In this document: piece after piece, positions 8,889-17,754 of the stretch
Numbering within the stretch: the first letter of the stretch is position 1
Layout: each line of letters begins with the position of its first letter
Source: Mesotaenium endlicherianum
Taxonomy: Eukaryota > Streptophyta > Zygnematophyceae > Zygnematales > Mesotaeniaceae
Length of the DNA: 64,000 nt
Direction: 5' to 3'
NCBI GenBank assembly: GCA_009602735.1
Contig: WELA01004545.1
Location: 1-64,000, forward strand
Notes under the pieces: model-generated
Databases searched by the model: none
What the model was told of the DNA's origin: nothing
What the model saw: only the letters and a program-made list of their open reading frames with translations
Position numbers and translations under genes: made by a program

Positions 8889-9392
8889 ATGGAAAAGATG
8901 GAGACTTTAAAAGGACTGCACCCGGGTGCTTATTTAAAAAGGGAACTGCGAAAAAGGCTGATTCCTATGAGTCGTTTTGCGTTATCGATAGATGAATACC
9001 CGCAGACGCTTCATGCAATTACGAAAGGGATCCGATCCATGAACACACCACTTGCTTTGCGTATTGAGAAAGCCCTTGGACTGGAAGAGGGCTTCTTGAT
9101 GACGCTGCAAATATTTTACGATATCAAACAAGAAAAACGTAAGCAACGTACCCTCATTAAACCAGATCTGTCAAAATTCAGACCCGGCATTTTTTGGGAT
9201 GTTGATGCTAAACAAATTGATTGGAATGAACACCGTCGCTTTGTTATCGAAAGGGTTTTTGAAAGGGGTAGTGCAAGCGAAAAAGAGGAATTAATGCGAC
9301 TTTATGGAAAACAGGTAGTAGAGGAGGAACTTACCAATATTAAAATGCTGAAGCGGCGGAAGCCAGTAAATAAAATGAAACAGCATGCCTAA
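8889..9392 (+). CDS. HTH-DUF6922 antitoxin of an AbiEii-type pair
   Basis: The product is about 167 residues. The N-terminal half (HPGAYLKRELRKRLIPMSRFALSIDEYPQTLHAITKG) is a HigA-type helix-turn-helix. The C-terminal part (PDLSKFRPGIFWDVDAKQIDWNEHRRFVIERVFERG) matches the DUF6922 domain found beside AbiEii nucleotidyltransferases. Such proteins repress their own operon and neutralise the partner toxin. Its stop overlaps the toxin start by 8 bases. Start choice is open between TTG 8883, ATG 8889 and ATG 8898; the promoter position favours 8889 or 8898. Confidence 0.8.
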   Translation: MEKMETLKGLHPGAYLKRELRKRLIPMSRFALSIDEYPQTLHAITKGIRSMNTPLALRIEKALGLEEGFLMTLQIFYDIKQEKRKQRTLIKPDLSKFRPGIFWDVDAKQIDWNEHRRFVIERVFERGSASEKEELMRLYGKQVVEEELTNIKMLKRRKPVNKMKQHA

Positions 9393-10104
9393 GTTGTATT
9401 GGGAAACGGTTGCGGTTAAATTAAAGGAGCTACTTGAAAGATTAATGAAAGAGCCGGTTTTTGAACCGTTTCGTCTGGTCGGTGGAACTGCACTTAGCTT
9501 ATATTTGGGACACCGCCAGTCAGTAGATATCGATCTGTTTACGGACGCAGCATATGGGTCTATTGATTTTGATAAAATCGAAAGCTATCTATCCGAGCAC
9601 TATCCATACGTGGCAATCTCCGGGAAAGGAAATGCGGGCATGGGACGCGGTTTCCTCGTTGGACAAAGTGAGACTGACCATGTTAAACTGGATGTGTATT
9701 ATTGCTCCGATGCCTTCCTCCAGCCCCAGCTATTGCAAGACGATATCCGAATGGCTACCATAGATGATATCGTCGCGATGAAAATTGATGTTGTTCAGGG
9801 CATTGCCCGAAAGAAAGATTTTTGGGATATTCACGAATTACTTGATTCCTATTCAGTGATACAGATGATTGAGTTGCATGCTCAACGTTATGAATACACC
9901 CACGACCGCCCGGCAATTATTGAGAATTTCACCAATTTCAGCAAGGCCGATATGGAGCCTGATCCTATCTGTAGTCGTGGTAAGCACTGGGAAATTATTA
10001 AGACAGAGCTAGTAGAATGCAGCCAAAGACAGAAACTCAGCCCTAACAAGTCGTTGATGCCGAAAAAGGCAAAGGCTGGTAAGAAAAACCGGTTGAAACG
10101 CTAG
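9385..10104 (+). CDS. AbiEii/AbiGii-type nucleotidyltransferase toxin
   Basis: The 239-residue product has the nucleotidyltransferase signature LVGGTALSLYLGHRQSVDIDLFTD, with the GG and Asp-x-Asp metal ligands, followed by DDIVAMKIDVVQGIARKKDFWDIHEL typical of the AbiEii (DUF1814) family. Members block growth, in studied cases by nucleotidylating tRNA acceptor ends, and can abort phage infection. The gene looks whole. The C-terminus extends past the enzymatic domain with a basic tail (SLMPKKAKAGKKNRLKR) that resembles tails on other proteins of this island. Confidence 0.85.
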   Translation: MPKLYWETVAVKLKELLERLMKEPVFEPFRLVGGTALSLYLGHRQSVDIDLFTDAAYGSIDFDKIESYLSEHYPYVAISGKGNAGMGRGFLVGQSETDHVKLDVYYCSDAFLQPQLLQDDIRMATIDDIVAMKIDVVQGIARKKDFWDIHELLDSYSVIQMIELHAQRYEYTHDRPAIIENFTNFSKADMEPDPICSRGKHWEIIKTELVECSQRQKLSPNKSLMPKKAKAGKKNRLKR

Positions 10105-10109
10105 CAGTG

Positions 10110-10379
10110 TCATCGAGCCTTATAACGGACAAAAATCGCGACGTCCGCCGTGGCGTCGTTAAATCTGCGCATGAATACCGTTTGAATCCGCTGTATATCC
10201 AACGGATCCGTTATACCAATTCTTAAAGCATCCTCCATGTGGATAGCCATCTCATCGCCTACATTCGGGAGCAGCTGTTTTTCTGTTAAATAAGCGCTCG
10301 CCCTGCTTAAAGGAATCAGCGTTGGAATGTTACCGTTTGATTCCTGTTGAAAATAGACTTCAATTTTTAATGTTGTCAT
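10110..10379 (-). CDS. Hypothetical 89-residue protein
   Basis: An open frame runs from the ATG at 10379 down to 10110. The predicted protein (MTTLKIEVYFQQESNGNIPTL to ADVAIFVRYKAR) has mixed alpha/beta character, no signal peptide and no motif that I recognise. The frame stays open upstream to 10520, but ATG 10379 gives the more natural start. It converges with the toxin gene, 5 bases apart, and is divergent from the tra operon. It might regulate the tra operon or belong to the element's cargo; nothing in the sequence decides this. Confidence 0.55.
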   Translation of the reverse strand: MTTLKIEVYFQQESNGNIPTLIPLSRASAYLTEKQLLPNVGDEMAIHMEDALRIGITDPLDIQRIQTVFMRRFNDATADVAIFVRYKAR

Positions 10380-10727
10380 AGAATGATTTTTACAACGAAT
10401 GTAAGATGAGTGGTATTCCATAGTGAGTAGATTTTTTCTCCTAATTGTAGTGAGTTTACTACGATCAACCATGAGATCCTCTTGGTGTTCATTTGCCAAG
10501 CAATGCGTATTGGCATCCAAGTACTGCCCATTCGATTAACCTGTTTAATTATTATTTGCCTTTCCATTCATCTGTTGAATCAATCTCCCTTTTATCCAGG
10601 AATAGCTTTGTCTTCAGAAAGACAAATTGTGTAACCGGTCATGTCCGGCCGCCGGTGAGCAGGAGAAACAGGTGCGTGGGTGAATGAGGCGGCCGGCATG
10701 ACTTCCTATGAATTTCAAATGTGCGTT
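10380..10727. other. Non-coding region between the small minus-strand gene and traE
   Basis: These 348 bases carry no convincing gene. They hold two direct copies of TAGTGAGT (10421-10428 and 10448-10455), a GTAGT-gagttt-ACTAC inverted repeat (10447-10462) and a long GC-rich inverted repeat just before traE, which is listed separately. The stretch must contain the start signals of both the minus-strand gene and the tra operon. No clear TAnnTTTG box was found. Confidence 0.5.
10638..10702 (+). promoter_or_regulatory. GC-rich leader hairpin before the tra operon
   Basis: GTCATGTCCGGCCGCC (10638-10653) pairs with GGCGGCCGGCATGAC (10688-10702) with one bulged base, across a 34-base loop. It lies 25 bases upstream of the traE start. 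Possible roles are an RNA switch in the leader, an attenuator or part of a transfer origin. It lacks a following T-run, so a plain terminator is unlikely. Confidence 0.5.
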
Positions 10728-11033
10728 ATGAAACAGTGGAGTACGAAAATTGGATGGACAGTTGTTCTTGTATTTTACGTAATCGCCCTTCGCGCGCAGG
10801 ATGGTAATGCCGGTATCCAGGATGCCAACCAGAAAGTGCGCAGCTATTTCCAGTCGGGCACGCAACTGATGTATGCAGTGGGCGCGATCGTGGGACTGAT
10901 CGGTGCGGTCAAAGTCTTCAACAAATGGAATGCAGGAGACCATGATACCGGTAAAGTCGCCGCGGCTTGGTTTGGCTCCTGTGTATTCCTCGTCGTAGTC
11001 ACCACCGTGATCCGGGCATTCTTTGGTATATGA
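10728..11033 (+). CDS. traE: TraE, conjugative transfer protein (DUF4134)
   Basis: The product has 101 residues when started at ATG 10728, which directly begins a signal peptide (MKQWSTKIGWTVVLVFYVIALRAQ). Two hydrophobic helices follow (LMYAVGAIVGLIGAVKVF and AAAWFGSCVFLVVVTTVI), with the family signature QDGNAGIQDANQKVRSYFQSG. TraE proteins are small, VirB2-like inner-membrane pore or pilus components. An upstream GTG at 10680 is less likely because it falls in the leader hairpin. The gene overlaps traF by 4 bases. Confidence 0.92.
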   Translation: MKQWSTKIGWTVVLVFYVIALRAQDGNAGIQDANQKVRSYFQSGTQLMYAVGAIVGLIGAVKVFNKWNAGDHDTGKVAAAWFGSCVFLVVVTTVIRAFFGI

Positions 11034-11329
11034 GTAGCGTCTACTCTATCAACAAAGGGGTTAATAGGCCTATCGTCTTCAAAGGACTCAAAGGGCAATG
11101 GATAGCCTGGTTGGCTGCAGGACTTGTCTGCTTGCTGCTGCTTTTTGTGCTCTTGTATCTCACGAGTGTACCACTGATGATTTGTTTGGTTCTTGTGTTG
11201 CTACTCGGAGGAGGTTTGTTTGCTTCGGTTTATCGGTTGAACAATCGCTACGGAGCGCAGGGATGGATGAAGGTGATGGCATCCAGGGCAACAACGAAAA
11301 TTGTTCGATGCAATAAACTATTTCAATGA
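11030..11329 (+). CDS. traF: TraF, conjugative transfer protein (DUF4133)
   Basis: The 99-residue product starts SSVYSINKGVNRPIVFKGLKGQ, the DUF4133 signature, followed by two adjacent membrane helices. These proteins resemble VirB3, an inner-membrane partner of the VirB4 ATPase. The ATG at 11030 overlaps the traE stop (ATGA). The frame is open further upstream, but the domain begins here. It also overlaps the traG start by 4 bases. Confidence 0.92.
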   Translation: MSSVYSINKGVNRPIVFKGLKGQWIAWLAAGLVCLLLLFVLLYLTSVPLMICLVLVLLLGGGLFASVYRLNNRYGAQGWMKVMASRATTKIVRCNKLFQ

Positions 11330-13728
11330 AAAATTTACAAGACATATTACCACTGTATGGCGTCGAGCAGGACATGATTCTTTCCAAAATGGGGGATCTG
11401 ACCATCTGCTATCAACTGGAATTGCCGGAGATCTTTACACTCTCCAACGCTGAATACGAGGCTTTCCACCAGACCTGGGTAAAAGCGGGGAAGGTATTGC
11501 CGGAAGGTTGTGTGTTGCATAAGCAGGATTGGTATGTGCAGGAAAGATTTGCCGGTGATTTTGAGAAGGACCATTCTTTTTTGCCGCTCAGCAGTGAACG
11601 CTTCTTTCATGAACGGCCTTACCTCGCACACCAGTGTTACCTTATGCTAACCCTGCGACCCCGGAATCGGAAGTCGGCCAGTTCACTAGGTTCTACATTG
11701 CTGCGCAAGCACATCGTTCCGGTGGAGACCATCGATCCTGCTTTTGCCAAGACCTTCGAGGGCATTTGCTCACAGTTCGTTCGATTGTTGTGTGACAGTG
11801 GTTTTGTTGCAGTGAAGCGAATGGTCGGGGAAGAACTTGTCAAGCTGGTGAACCGGTATTTGCTGTTAAGCGAAGATGGGGTGCTGCGTGATCTTGCATT
11901 TGACAAAGGCATCCAGGTAGGAGAGAAGCACTGCGAGCTGTTTACCCTTGCCAGTACAGATGATCTGCCGGGCTACTGTGGCTCCAGGATGGATTATGAA
12001 AAGTATGGAACAGACACCGTCAAATTTCCGATCGGCTTCGCCTCACCACTGGGACAACTCCTGGGTTGTGATCATATTTACAACCAGTATTTTTTTATCG
12101 AAGACAGCGCGTCAATTATCAAGCAACTAGAAGCCAGGAAAAAGCGCTTGCAAGCACTTTGCACTTATGCCAGGGAGAACGCTTATGCACGCGAAGCGGT
12201 GGATCTGTTTTTAAACGAGGCGATAGCAGAGCAAAGAACCATCGTCCGGGCACATTTCAATGTGCTGGCCTGGACGGAAGATACTACCCGAGTACAGGAA
12301 ATACGCAACCAATGCAGTGCGGCATTCGCGCAACTTGATGCCACACCCAAAATAGAAACGGTCGGCGCACCCCAGATTTATTGGGCGGGTATTCCAGGCA
12401 ATGCCGGCGATCTGCCCAGCAATGAAACCTTCACAACCTTCTCACATCAGGCTTGCTCTTTTTTGAACCTGGAGACGAACTATCAAAGTTCAGAGAGCCC
12501 TGTCGGGATCAGACTGGGCGACCGGCTCAGCGGAAGACCTCTGCACGTGGACTTGTCGGATGAACCCATGCGGAGGGGGGTTATCAGCAATCGGAACAAA
12601 TTCATACTTGGTCCCTCCGGGAGTGGAAAATCCTTTTTTACTAATCATTTTTTGCGTTCCTACTATGAGCAGGGCGCCCATATCGTAATTGTAGATGTAG
12701 GGCATTCCTACCGGGGACTTTGCAATCTCGTTGGTGGATATTATTTCACCTACACCGAAGAAAAACCGATCACATTTAATCCTTTTTATGTCGGGGATAG
12801 AGAAGTGCTTGATACAGAGAAAAAAGAAAGTATCAAATCCCTTCTGCTCACGCTTTGGAAAAAAGAGAATGACCCTTTTACCAGAACAGAATACGTGGCA
12901 TTGTCAAAAGCATTGAAAATATACTATGACACCAATATAAAGTTTGCCTGCTTTAACAGCTTCTATGAATTCTTGGCGGACGAGTATGTAGCAATTCTGG
13001 AAAGAGACCATGTAAGGGAAAAAGATTTCGATGTTCATAACTTCTTGTATGTGCTACGCCCTTTTTATAAAGGAGGTGAGTTTGACTTTCTGTTGAATGC
13101 CACAGAAAACCTAGACCTGGTTCACAAACGGTTCATTGTTTTCGAAATGGATAATATCAAAGATCACCCGATCCTTTACCCGGTTGTTGCCATCATCGTC
13201 ATGGAAATGTTTGTTTCCAAGATGCGGCAGCTCCCAGGTGTGCTGAAAGAACTGCTGATTGAAGAAGCCTGGAAACAGTTCATGAAGGATACAATGGCAA
13301 ATTACCTGAAAGAAAGGTATAAGACGATGCGAAAGTTCTCGGGCGAAGCGATCATAGTAACCCAAGAAATTGACGATGTTATCTCTTCTCCCATCGTTAA
13401 GGAAACCATTATCAATAATAGCGACTGCATTATTCTGCTGGACCAGTCTAAGTATGAAAACCGGTTCGATGATATTCAGAAATTATTGGGCCTGACAGAC
13501 AAGCAAAAAGCACTTGTGCTCTCCGTTAATAAAGCCAACGATCCGATTAGAAAATACAAGGAAGTTTTTATCTCGCTTGGCGGAAAGATCAGTAAAGTGT
13601 ACCGTGTGGAAGTATCTCCGGAAGAATACCTGGCTTACACCACGGAGGAAAGAGAAAAACTGCGGGTAAGCCTGGCTGCCGAAAACTGCGGCAGTATGGA
13701 AGCGGGGATCAAATCATTAACCAATTAA
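11326..13728 (+). CDS. traG: TraG, VirB4-type conjugation ATPase
   Basis: The 800-residue product carries the Walker A motif GPSGSGKS near residue 428 and a Walker B-like LLIEEAWK near residue 645, as in VirB4/TraG family ATPases of Bacteroidetes conjugative transposons. The N-terminal half is the family-specific TraG domain. It powers assembly of the mating apparatus at the inner membrane. It is not the VirD4-type coupling protein, despite the shared letter with other systems. Length is normal for the family and no breaks are seen. Confidence 0.93.
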   Translation: MKNLQDILPLYGVEQDMILSKMGDLTICYQLELPEIFTLSNAEYEAFHQTWVKAGKVLPEGCVLHKQDWYVQERFAGDFEKDHSFLPLSSERFFHERPYLAHQCYLMLTLRPRNRKSASSLGSTLLRKHIVPVETIDPAFAKTFEGICSQFVRLLCDSGFVAVKRMVGEELVKLVNRYLLLSEDGVLRDLAFDKGIQVGEKHCELFTLASTDDLPGYCGSRMDYEKYGTDTVKFPIGFASPLGQLLGCDHIYNQYFFIEDSASIIKQLEARKKRLQALCTYARENAYAREAVDLFLNEAIAEQRTIVRAHFNVLAWTEDTTRVQEIRNQCSAAFAQLDATPKIETVGAPQIYWAGIPGNAGDLPSNETFTTFSHQACSFLNLETNYQSSESPVGIRLGDRLSGRPLHVDLSDEPMRRGVISNRNKFILGPSGSGKSFFTNHFLRSYYEQGAHIVIVDVGHSYRGLCNLVGGYYFTYTEEKPITFNPFYVGDREVLDTEKKESIKSLLLTLWKKENDPFTRTEYVALSKALKIYYDTNIKFACFNSFYEFLADEYVAILERDHVREKDFDVHNFLYVLRPFYKGGEFDFLLNATENLDLVHKRFIVFEMDNIKDHPILYPVVAIIVMEMFVSKMRQLPGVLKELLIEEAWKQFMKDTMANYLKERYKTMRKFSGEAIIVTQEIDDVISSPIVKETIINNSDCIILLDQSKYENRFDDIQKLLGLTDKQKALVLSVNKANDPIRKYKEVFISLGGKISKVYRVEVSPEEYLAYTTEEREKLRVSLAAENCGSMEAGIKSLTN

Positions 13729-13738
13729 AAAAGCAACC

Positions 13739-14359
13739 ATGAAAAAATATGCAGTATTGATCGTGTTGGGGTGTCTTATGGCCGGCACACTGGATGCACA
13801 ATCCTTCGATCCGGTGTCGCTTATCATCAGCAAAGCTATCAAAGCGATTGACCTGAAAGTCCAGAAACTGCAAAATGAGACGCTCGTCATGCAACAAGCA
13901 GCGCAGGCGGCAGAGCAGGCGCTGTCGAAAACAAAACTCGCAGAGATCACGGGCTGGCAGCACCAATTGGTTACGCTTTATGACGGGTATTTTTCAGAAC
14001 TGCGGCGAGTAAAGCCAGTGATCGCTGGTAGCGCACAGGTAAAGAAGATACTCTCGATGCAGAAAGAGGTTGTCCTGGAATACGGCAGACTGGGTAAAGA
14101 GGTCAATGTCAAGCCACAGTATGATGCACTCCTAAATACGAGCATGGAGATACTACAAACCTTGCAGACCGTGCTCACCAGTTCGCTCTCCATGAAAGAC
14201 GGCGAACGACTCTGTATGATACAAACCCTCAAAGAGGCGATGGGTCATTGCCTGACGAGTATTCAAGCGCTTAACCGGCAACAACTGGACATCATCGCCA
14301 ATCAAACCCGTATGCGGGCCGATCTGCAATTTGTCAAACGCTTACACGGTATCCAATGA
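13739..14359 (+). CDS. traI: TraI-family periplasmic conjugation protein (DUF4141-like)
   Basis: The 206-residue product has a signal peptide ending LDAQ and then long amphipathic helices (AIDLKVQKLQNETLVMQQAAQAAEQALSKTKLAEI) with coiled-coil character. The C-terminus (FVKRLHGIQ) is typical of this family. These proteins are secreted, VirB5-like parts of the transfer machine. Next to it lies a second protein of identical length and similar architecture. It starts 10 bases after traG. Confidence 0.85.
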   Translation: MKKYAVLIVLGCLMAGTLDAQSFDPVSLIISKAIKAIDLKVQKLQNETLVMQQAAQAAEQALSKTKLAEITGWQHQLVTLYDGYFSELRRVKPVIAGSAQVKKILSMQKEVVLEYGRLGKEVNVKPQYDALLNTSMEILQTLQTVLTSSLSMKDGERLCMIQTLKEAMGHCLTSIQALNRQQLDIIANQTRMRADLQFVKRLHGIQ

Positions 14360-14976
14360 AAAAGATCATAACGCTAATGGTGATTCAGTTGCTCTCGGTA
14401 GCCGGGTTCTCTCAATCACAGGAGATGGAGCAGCTGAAACTGAACCTGGAAAAACTTGCACAGCTGAAGCTGATGCTCCAACAAATGAAGCAAGGTTATC
14501 AAACCCTTACCAAGGGCTATAATAGCGTTCGCGATGCGGCGAGGGGTAATTACGACCTGCACCATGCTTATCTGGACGGGCTTTTGCAGGTCAGTGAGAG
14601 AGTAAAAAGCAGCCCTGCTTTACAGAGACTGTTCGCCAATCATGGATTGATCGAGCAGGAGTACCGGCGGTGGTTAGAACAGATGCGGCCCCTGGGTTTG
14701 TTTACAGTGCAAGAGCTAACAGATATACAGCGTACTTACCAGAAGATTGCGGAAGCAGTGTCGGATCAACTGGACCAGTTACAACTACTAACCAAGCCGG
14801 AAGCTTTACGGATGAGTGATGCAGAGCGCTTGTCGGCGATCGAAGGGCTGGCGGCGAAATCCGATGTTCAGCTCGCGGCTTTAAGACAATTGGTGAAAGA
14901 TCAAACATCAGTGGCGGTTCGCAGAGCGCAACAGAAAAGAGATGTGCAAGCCATGCGGCGATTGTATGGACAATAG
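14356..14976 (+). CDS. Second helical periplasmic conjugation protein
   Basis: The 206-residue product has a signal peptide (MKKIITLMVIQLLSVAGFSQ) and an all-helical body (EQLKLNLEKLAQLKLMLQQMKQGYQTLTKGYNSV) with RLYGQ at the end. Homologues in Sphingobacteria-type tra operons sit in the same place between traI and traJ and are often labelled TerB-like. It is coupled to traI by an ATGA overlap. It may be an ancient duplicate of traI, since length, signal peptide and the final tripeptide pattern agree, though sequence identity is low. Confidence 0.8.
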   Translation: MKKIITLMVIQLLSVAGFSQSQEMEQLKLNLEKLAQLKLMLQQMKQGYQTLTKGYNSVRDAARGNYDLHHAYLDGLLQVSERVKSSPALQRLFANHGLIEQEYRRWLEQMRPLGLFTVQELTDIQRTYQKIAEAVSDQLDQLQLLTKPEALRMSDAERLSAIEGLAAKSDVQLAALRQLVKDQTSVAVRRAQQKRDVQAMRRLYGQ

Positions 14977-14982
14977 ATAGAA

Positions 14983-15999
14983 ATGAAGTGTATGAAAAAG
15001 TGTGTCGGGTTATTATGTGTTGTTGGTTTGCCACTGCTAGCGAGTGCGCAAAGCATCTCTAATGGAGAAGGCTTGCAATTCATATTGGACCAATTGTACA
15101 AAGATATGATGCCGATGTGCAAGGGACTCATTGGATCGGCTCGGCTGATTGGTGGATTTGGGGCACTCTGGTATATCGGCTCACGCGTCTGGAGAAGCAT
15201 TGCTGGCGCAGAGCCCATTGATGTATATGGTCTGATGCGCCCTTTTGTCCTGGGCTTTTGCATCCTGGTCTTTCCCTCGGTGATCGATCTGATCAATGGT
15301 GTCCTGCAACCCACTGTCAAAGGAACTGCGCAGATGGTCAAAGGATCGAACGAAGCAATCTACCGATACCTGCAGTTACAAGACAATAGTACTTCAGGCT
15401 TAGGTGCACTCAATCCTGCCAACTGGATCAGGGCCGCCATCCAACAGGTGTTGGAATTTGTCTTTCAGACGATTGCACTGCTCATCAACACCATTCGTAC
15501 GTTTTATCTGATCGTGCTGGCTATTATTGGGCCGATCGTGTTTGGACTTTCCATTTACGATGGTTTTCAGCACCTAGTCACGGTATGGCTGGCACGTTAT
15601 ATCAATGTCTTTTTGTGGTTGCCGGTGGCCAACCTCTTCGGTGCCATCATCGCCAAAGTGCAGGAGAACATGATTGCGGGTAATACGTTTAGCGTGCCCA
15701 TCCCCGGTCAACCTCTCACTATGACAGACTGGGCCTATATGGCTTTTCTGCTGATCGCAATCGTAGGTTATTGTACGGTGCCTTCTGTGGCTGGCTACAT
15801 CGTGAATGCGGGTGGTGGTAATGCATTGCTGCATAAAGTGAGTTCTGTTGTTAGTACTGCGGGTAAAGCAACATCTAACGCCGCGAGCTCCAGTATCAGT
15901 GCCGATAGTTTTGGTGACCAAGCTTCCCGTATGAGCAACAGCATGACTGATAACGGTGTATCCAACGGCTATTTCAAAGACAAACTAACAGGAAAATAA
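14983..15999 (+). CDS. traJ: TraJ, polytopic conjugation membrane protein
   Basis: The 338-residue product has a signal-like N-terminus (CVGLLCVVGLPLLASAQ) and five or more membrane helices, including IIGPIVFGLSIYDGFQHLVTVWLARYINVFLWLPVANLFG, the hallmark of TraJ (VirB6-like). The C-terminal tail (DSFGDQASRMSNS to YFKDKLTGK) is also family-like. VirB6 proteins form the inner-membrane channel. It seems about 80-100 residues shorter than many homologues, mainly in the loop before the VirB6-like core. The gene directly abuts traK. Confidence 0.9.
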   Translation: MKCMKKCVGLLCVVGLPLLASAQSISNGEGLQFILDQLYKDMMPMCKGLIGSARLIGGFGALWYIGSRVWRSIAGAEPIDVYGLMRPFVLGFCILVFPSVIDLINGVLQPTVKGTAQMVKGSNEAIYRYLQLQDNSTSGLGALNPANWIRAAIQQVLEFVFQTIALLINTIRTFYLIVLAIIGPIVFGLSIYDGFQHLVTVWLARYINVFLWLPVANLFGAIIAKVQENMIAGNTFSVPIPGQPLTMTDWAYMAFLLIAIVGYCTVPSVAGYIVNAGGGNALLHKVSSVVSTAGKATSNAASSSISADSFGDQASRMSNSMTDNGVSNGYFKDKLTGK

Positions 16000-16617
16000 A
16001 TGTTCAAGCCTACGCAAAATATTGATACGGCTTTTCGTGCCATGCGCTTGTTGATGCTTCTGGTCGTGTCGGGCAGTGTATGTGTTAGTTTGTACGCCCT
16101 GTATCAGAATGCAGTTCTTTCTGCGAATGCTCAGGAGAAAGTTTATGTCCTAAGCAACGGACGGGCGGCGGAAGTCTTCGCTGTCAGTCGCAGGGAAAAT
16201 ATTGCCGTGGAAGCGAGGGACCATGTTGCCCGATTTCACGAGCTTTTTTTTTCGCTTGACCCAGATGAAAAAGCAATTGCGAACACCATCAGAAAAGCAC
16301 TGTATCTGTCAGATGGTTCTGCCAAGAAGCAGTATGATGACCTCGCAGAGTCCGGGTACATCGCCGGTGTGATCTCTGGAAATGTGAGTCAACAGATCAC
16401 TGTGGACAGCGTACAGGTGAATACCACCATGGAACCCTTTGCCTTTAGGTGTTACGCTACGCTGCTGATCATCCGGTCTACCAGCAGTGTCACCCGCAGC
16501 CTCATAACCCAGGGCTATTTACGCAGCGTTGCGAGAAGTGATCACAACCCACACGGATTCCTGATTGAAAAATGGGAAACACTCGAAAACAAGGATTTAA
16601 AAATTGAAGAGAGATGA
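16000..16617 (+). CDS. traK: TraK, VirB8-like conjugation protein
   Basis: The 205-residue product has one membrane helix (residues about 15-37) and a periplasmic domain that reads as VirB8/TraK-like (HVARFHELFFSLDPDEKAI, then DNPHGFLIEKWE-like end NPHGFLIEKWETLENKDL). VirB8 proteins nucleate the inner-membrane complex. Start is immediately after the traJ stop and the end overlaps traM by 4 bases. No traL gene lies between traK and traM. Confidence 0.92.
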   Translation: MFKPTQNIDTAFRAMRLLMLLVVSGSVCVSLYALYQNAVLSANAQEKVYVLSNGRAAEVFAVSRRENIAVEARDHVARFHELFFSLDPDEKAIANTIRKALYLSDGSAKKQYDDLAESGYIAGVISGNVSQQITVDSVQVNTTMEPFAFRCYATLLIIRSTSSVTRSLITQGYLRSVARSDHNPHGFLIEKWETLENKDLKIEER

Positions 16618-17753
16618 GACAGTTCAAAATTGAAAAAGCGAAAGTCAGATTTGCCAGTTTTGTAGTGCTGATGCTGGTCGTGTTTTGCGGCGTGATCTGG
16701 TTGATTTTTGCCCGAGGCGGGGGATCGGACTATGTGGAACTAAAAAGGGGAGGATTGAATACCCTGCTGCCGCCAGCACGCTTAAAAAAAGATTCGCTAA
16801 GGGATAAACTTAGTTTCTATGCAGTGGCTTCTCAAGATTCCATGAAGCGCATGGAGCGTTTGAGAATGGACCCGAACAGGGGTGGTAATGATCAGACTAG
16901 TTCAGGTAACATTAATCATGTAAGGACAGGGGCTTCCGCGCCCTCCGATGATGACGAAGCTCTTGCCGGAAAGATCAAGCAAATTCGCCGGCAATTGACT
17001 GAAGTCAAAAGGGATGATTATGTTGTAACAGAACAAGTACCATCCCTAAAGACTCATCCGCTAAAACGTGCGACGGAGGAGCCGGCCCGCGATCCTGAAA
17101 TGGACGCCATCAATGCCACACTAGATAAGCTTTTAGAGGTTCAGCGACCTGGAAAAGCAATGGCTACTACTCGCGAGCAGCAAGGAACTACCGTATCCGC
17201 AACGGAGGAAAGCCAGGAAACTTTTTTCGGCAAGTCAAGTTCTGCGAAAAAGACGAGTTCATTTTATGGTGATGAAAAAGGAGCCGCCGCTGGCTCTGTC
17301 ATTCCTGCGGTCATGATGACCAGTCAGGTGGCGCAAAATGGCGCTGTGGTCAGATTGGAATTGAGCATGCCCATTGCTGTCAACGGCACGCGACTGCCTG
17401 CCGGTACCCCGGTGTTTGGCGTAGCTAACCTCGCCGGCGAACGATTACGCATACAGATATCTTCCATTCGCTGGAAAGATAACCTGATACCGGTGTCACT
17501 GTCGGTTTATGATATGGATGGCATCGAAGGCATTTATGTGCCCGGCTCTTTGCAAACAGATGTACTCAAAGAATCGGCGGACCATGCCATTCAATCGACC
17601 GGACTTGCCGGGTTGGATTTTTCCCTGAAAACGCAGGCTGCCGCTACGGGTATTAATGCGGCGAAGAGCCTGCTGTCAAAAAAAGTCAAACAGGTGCGGG
17701 TGACCATCACAGCGGGATACAAAGTATTGCTTCAGGATAACCACGGCTTATAA
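16614..17753 (+). CDS. traM: TraM, VirB10-like conjugation protein
   Basis: The 379-residue product has an N-terminal membrane helix (residues about 14-33), a long proline- and charge-rich linker and a C-terminal periplasmic domain (VIPAVMMTSQVAQNGAVVRLELSMPIAVNGTRLPAGTPVFGVA) of the conjugative transposon TraM family. VirB10-like proteins span the envelope and sense energy from the ATPases. It is coupled to traK by an ATGA overlap and is separated from traN by one base. Confidence 0.92.
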   Translation: MRQFKIEKAKVRFASFVVLMLVVFCGVIWLIFARGGGSDYVELKRGGLNTLLPPARLKKDSLRDKLSFYAVASQDSMKRMERLRMDPNRGGNDQTSSGNINHVRTGASAPSDDDEALAGKIKQIRRQLTEVKRDDYVVTEQVPSLKTHPLKRATEEPARDPEMDAINATLDKLLEVQRPGKAMATTREQQGTTVSATEESQETFFGKSSSAKKTSSFYGDEKGAAAGSVIPAVMMTSQVAQNGAVVRLELSMPIAVNGTRLPAGTPVFGVANLAGERLRIQISSIRWKDNLIPVSLSVYDMDGIEGIYVPGSLQTDVLKESADHAIQSTGLAGLDFSLKTQAAATGINAAKSLLSKKVKQVRVTITAGYKVLLQDNHGL

Positions 17754-17754
17754 A

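Noticed and set aside
10493-10687. Plus-strand frame of 64 codons before traE
   Set aside because: No recognisable content, and it runs through the leader hairpin.
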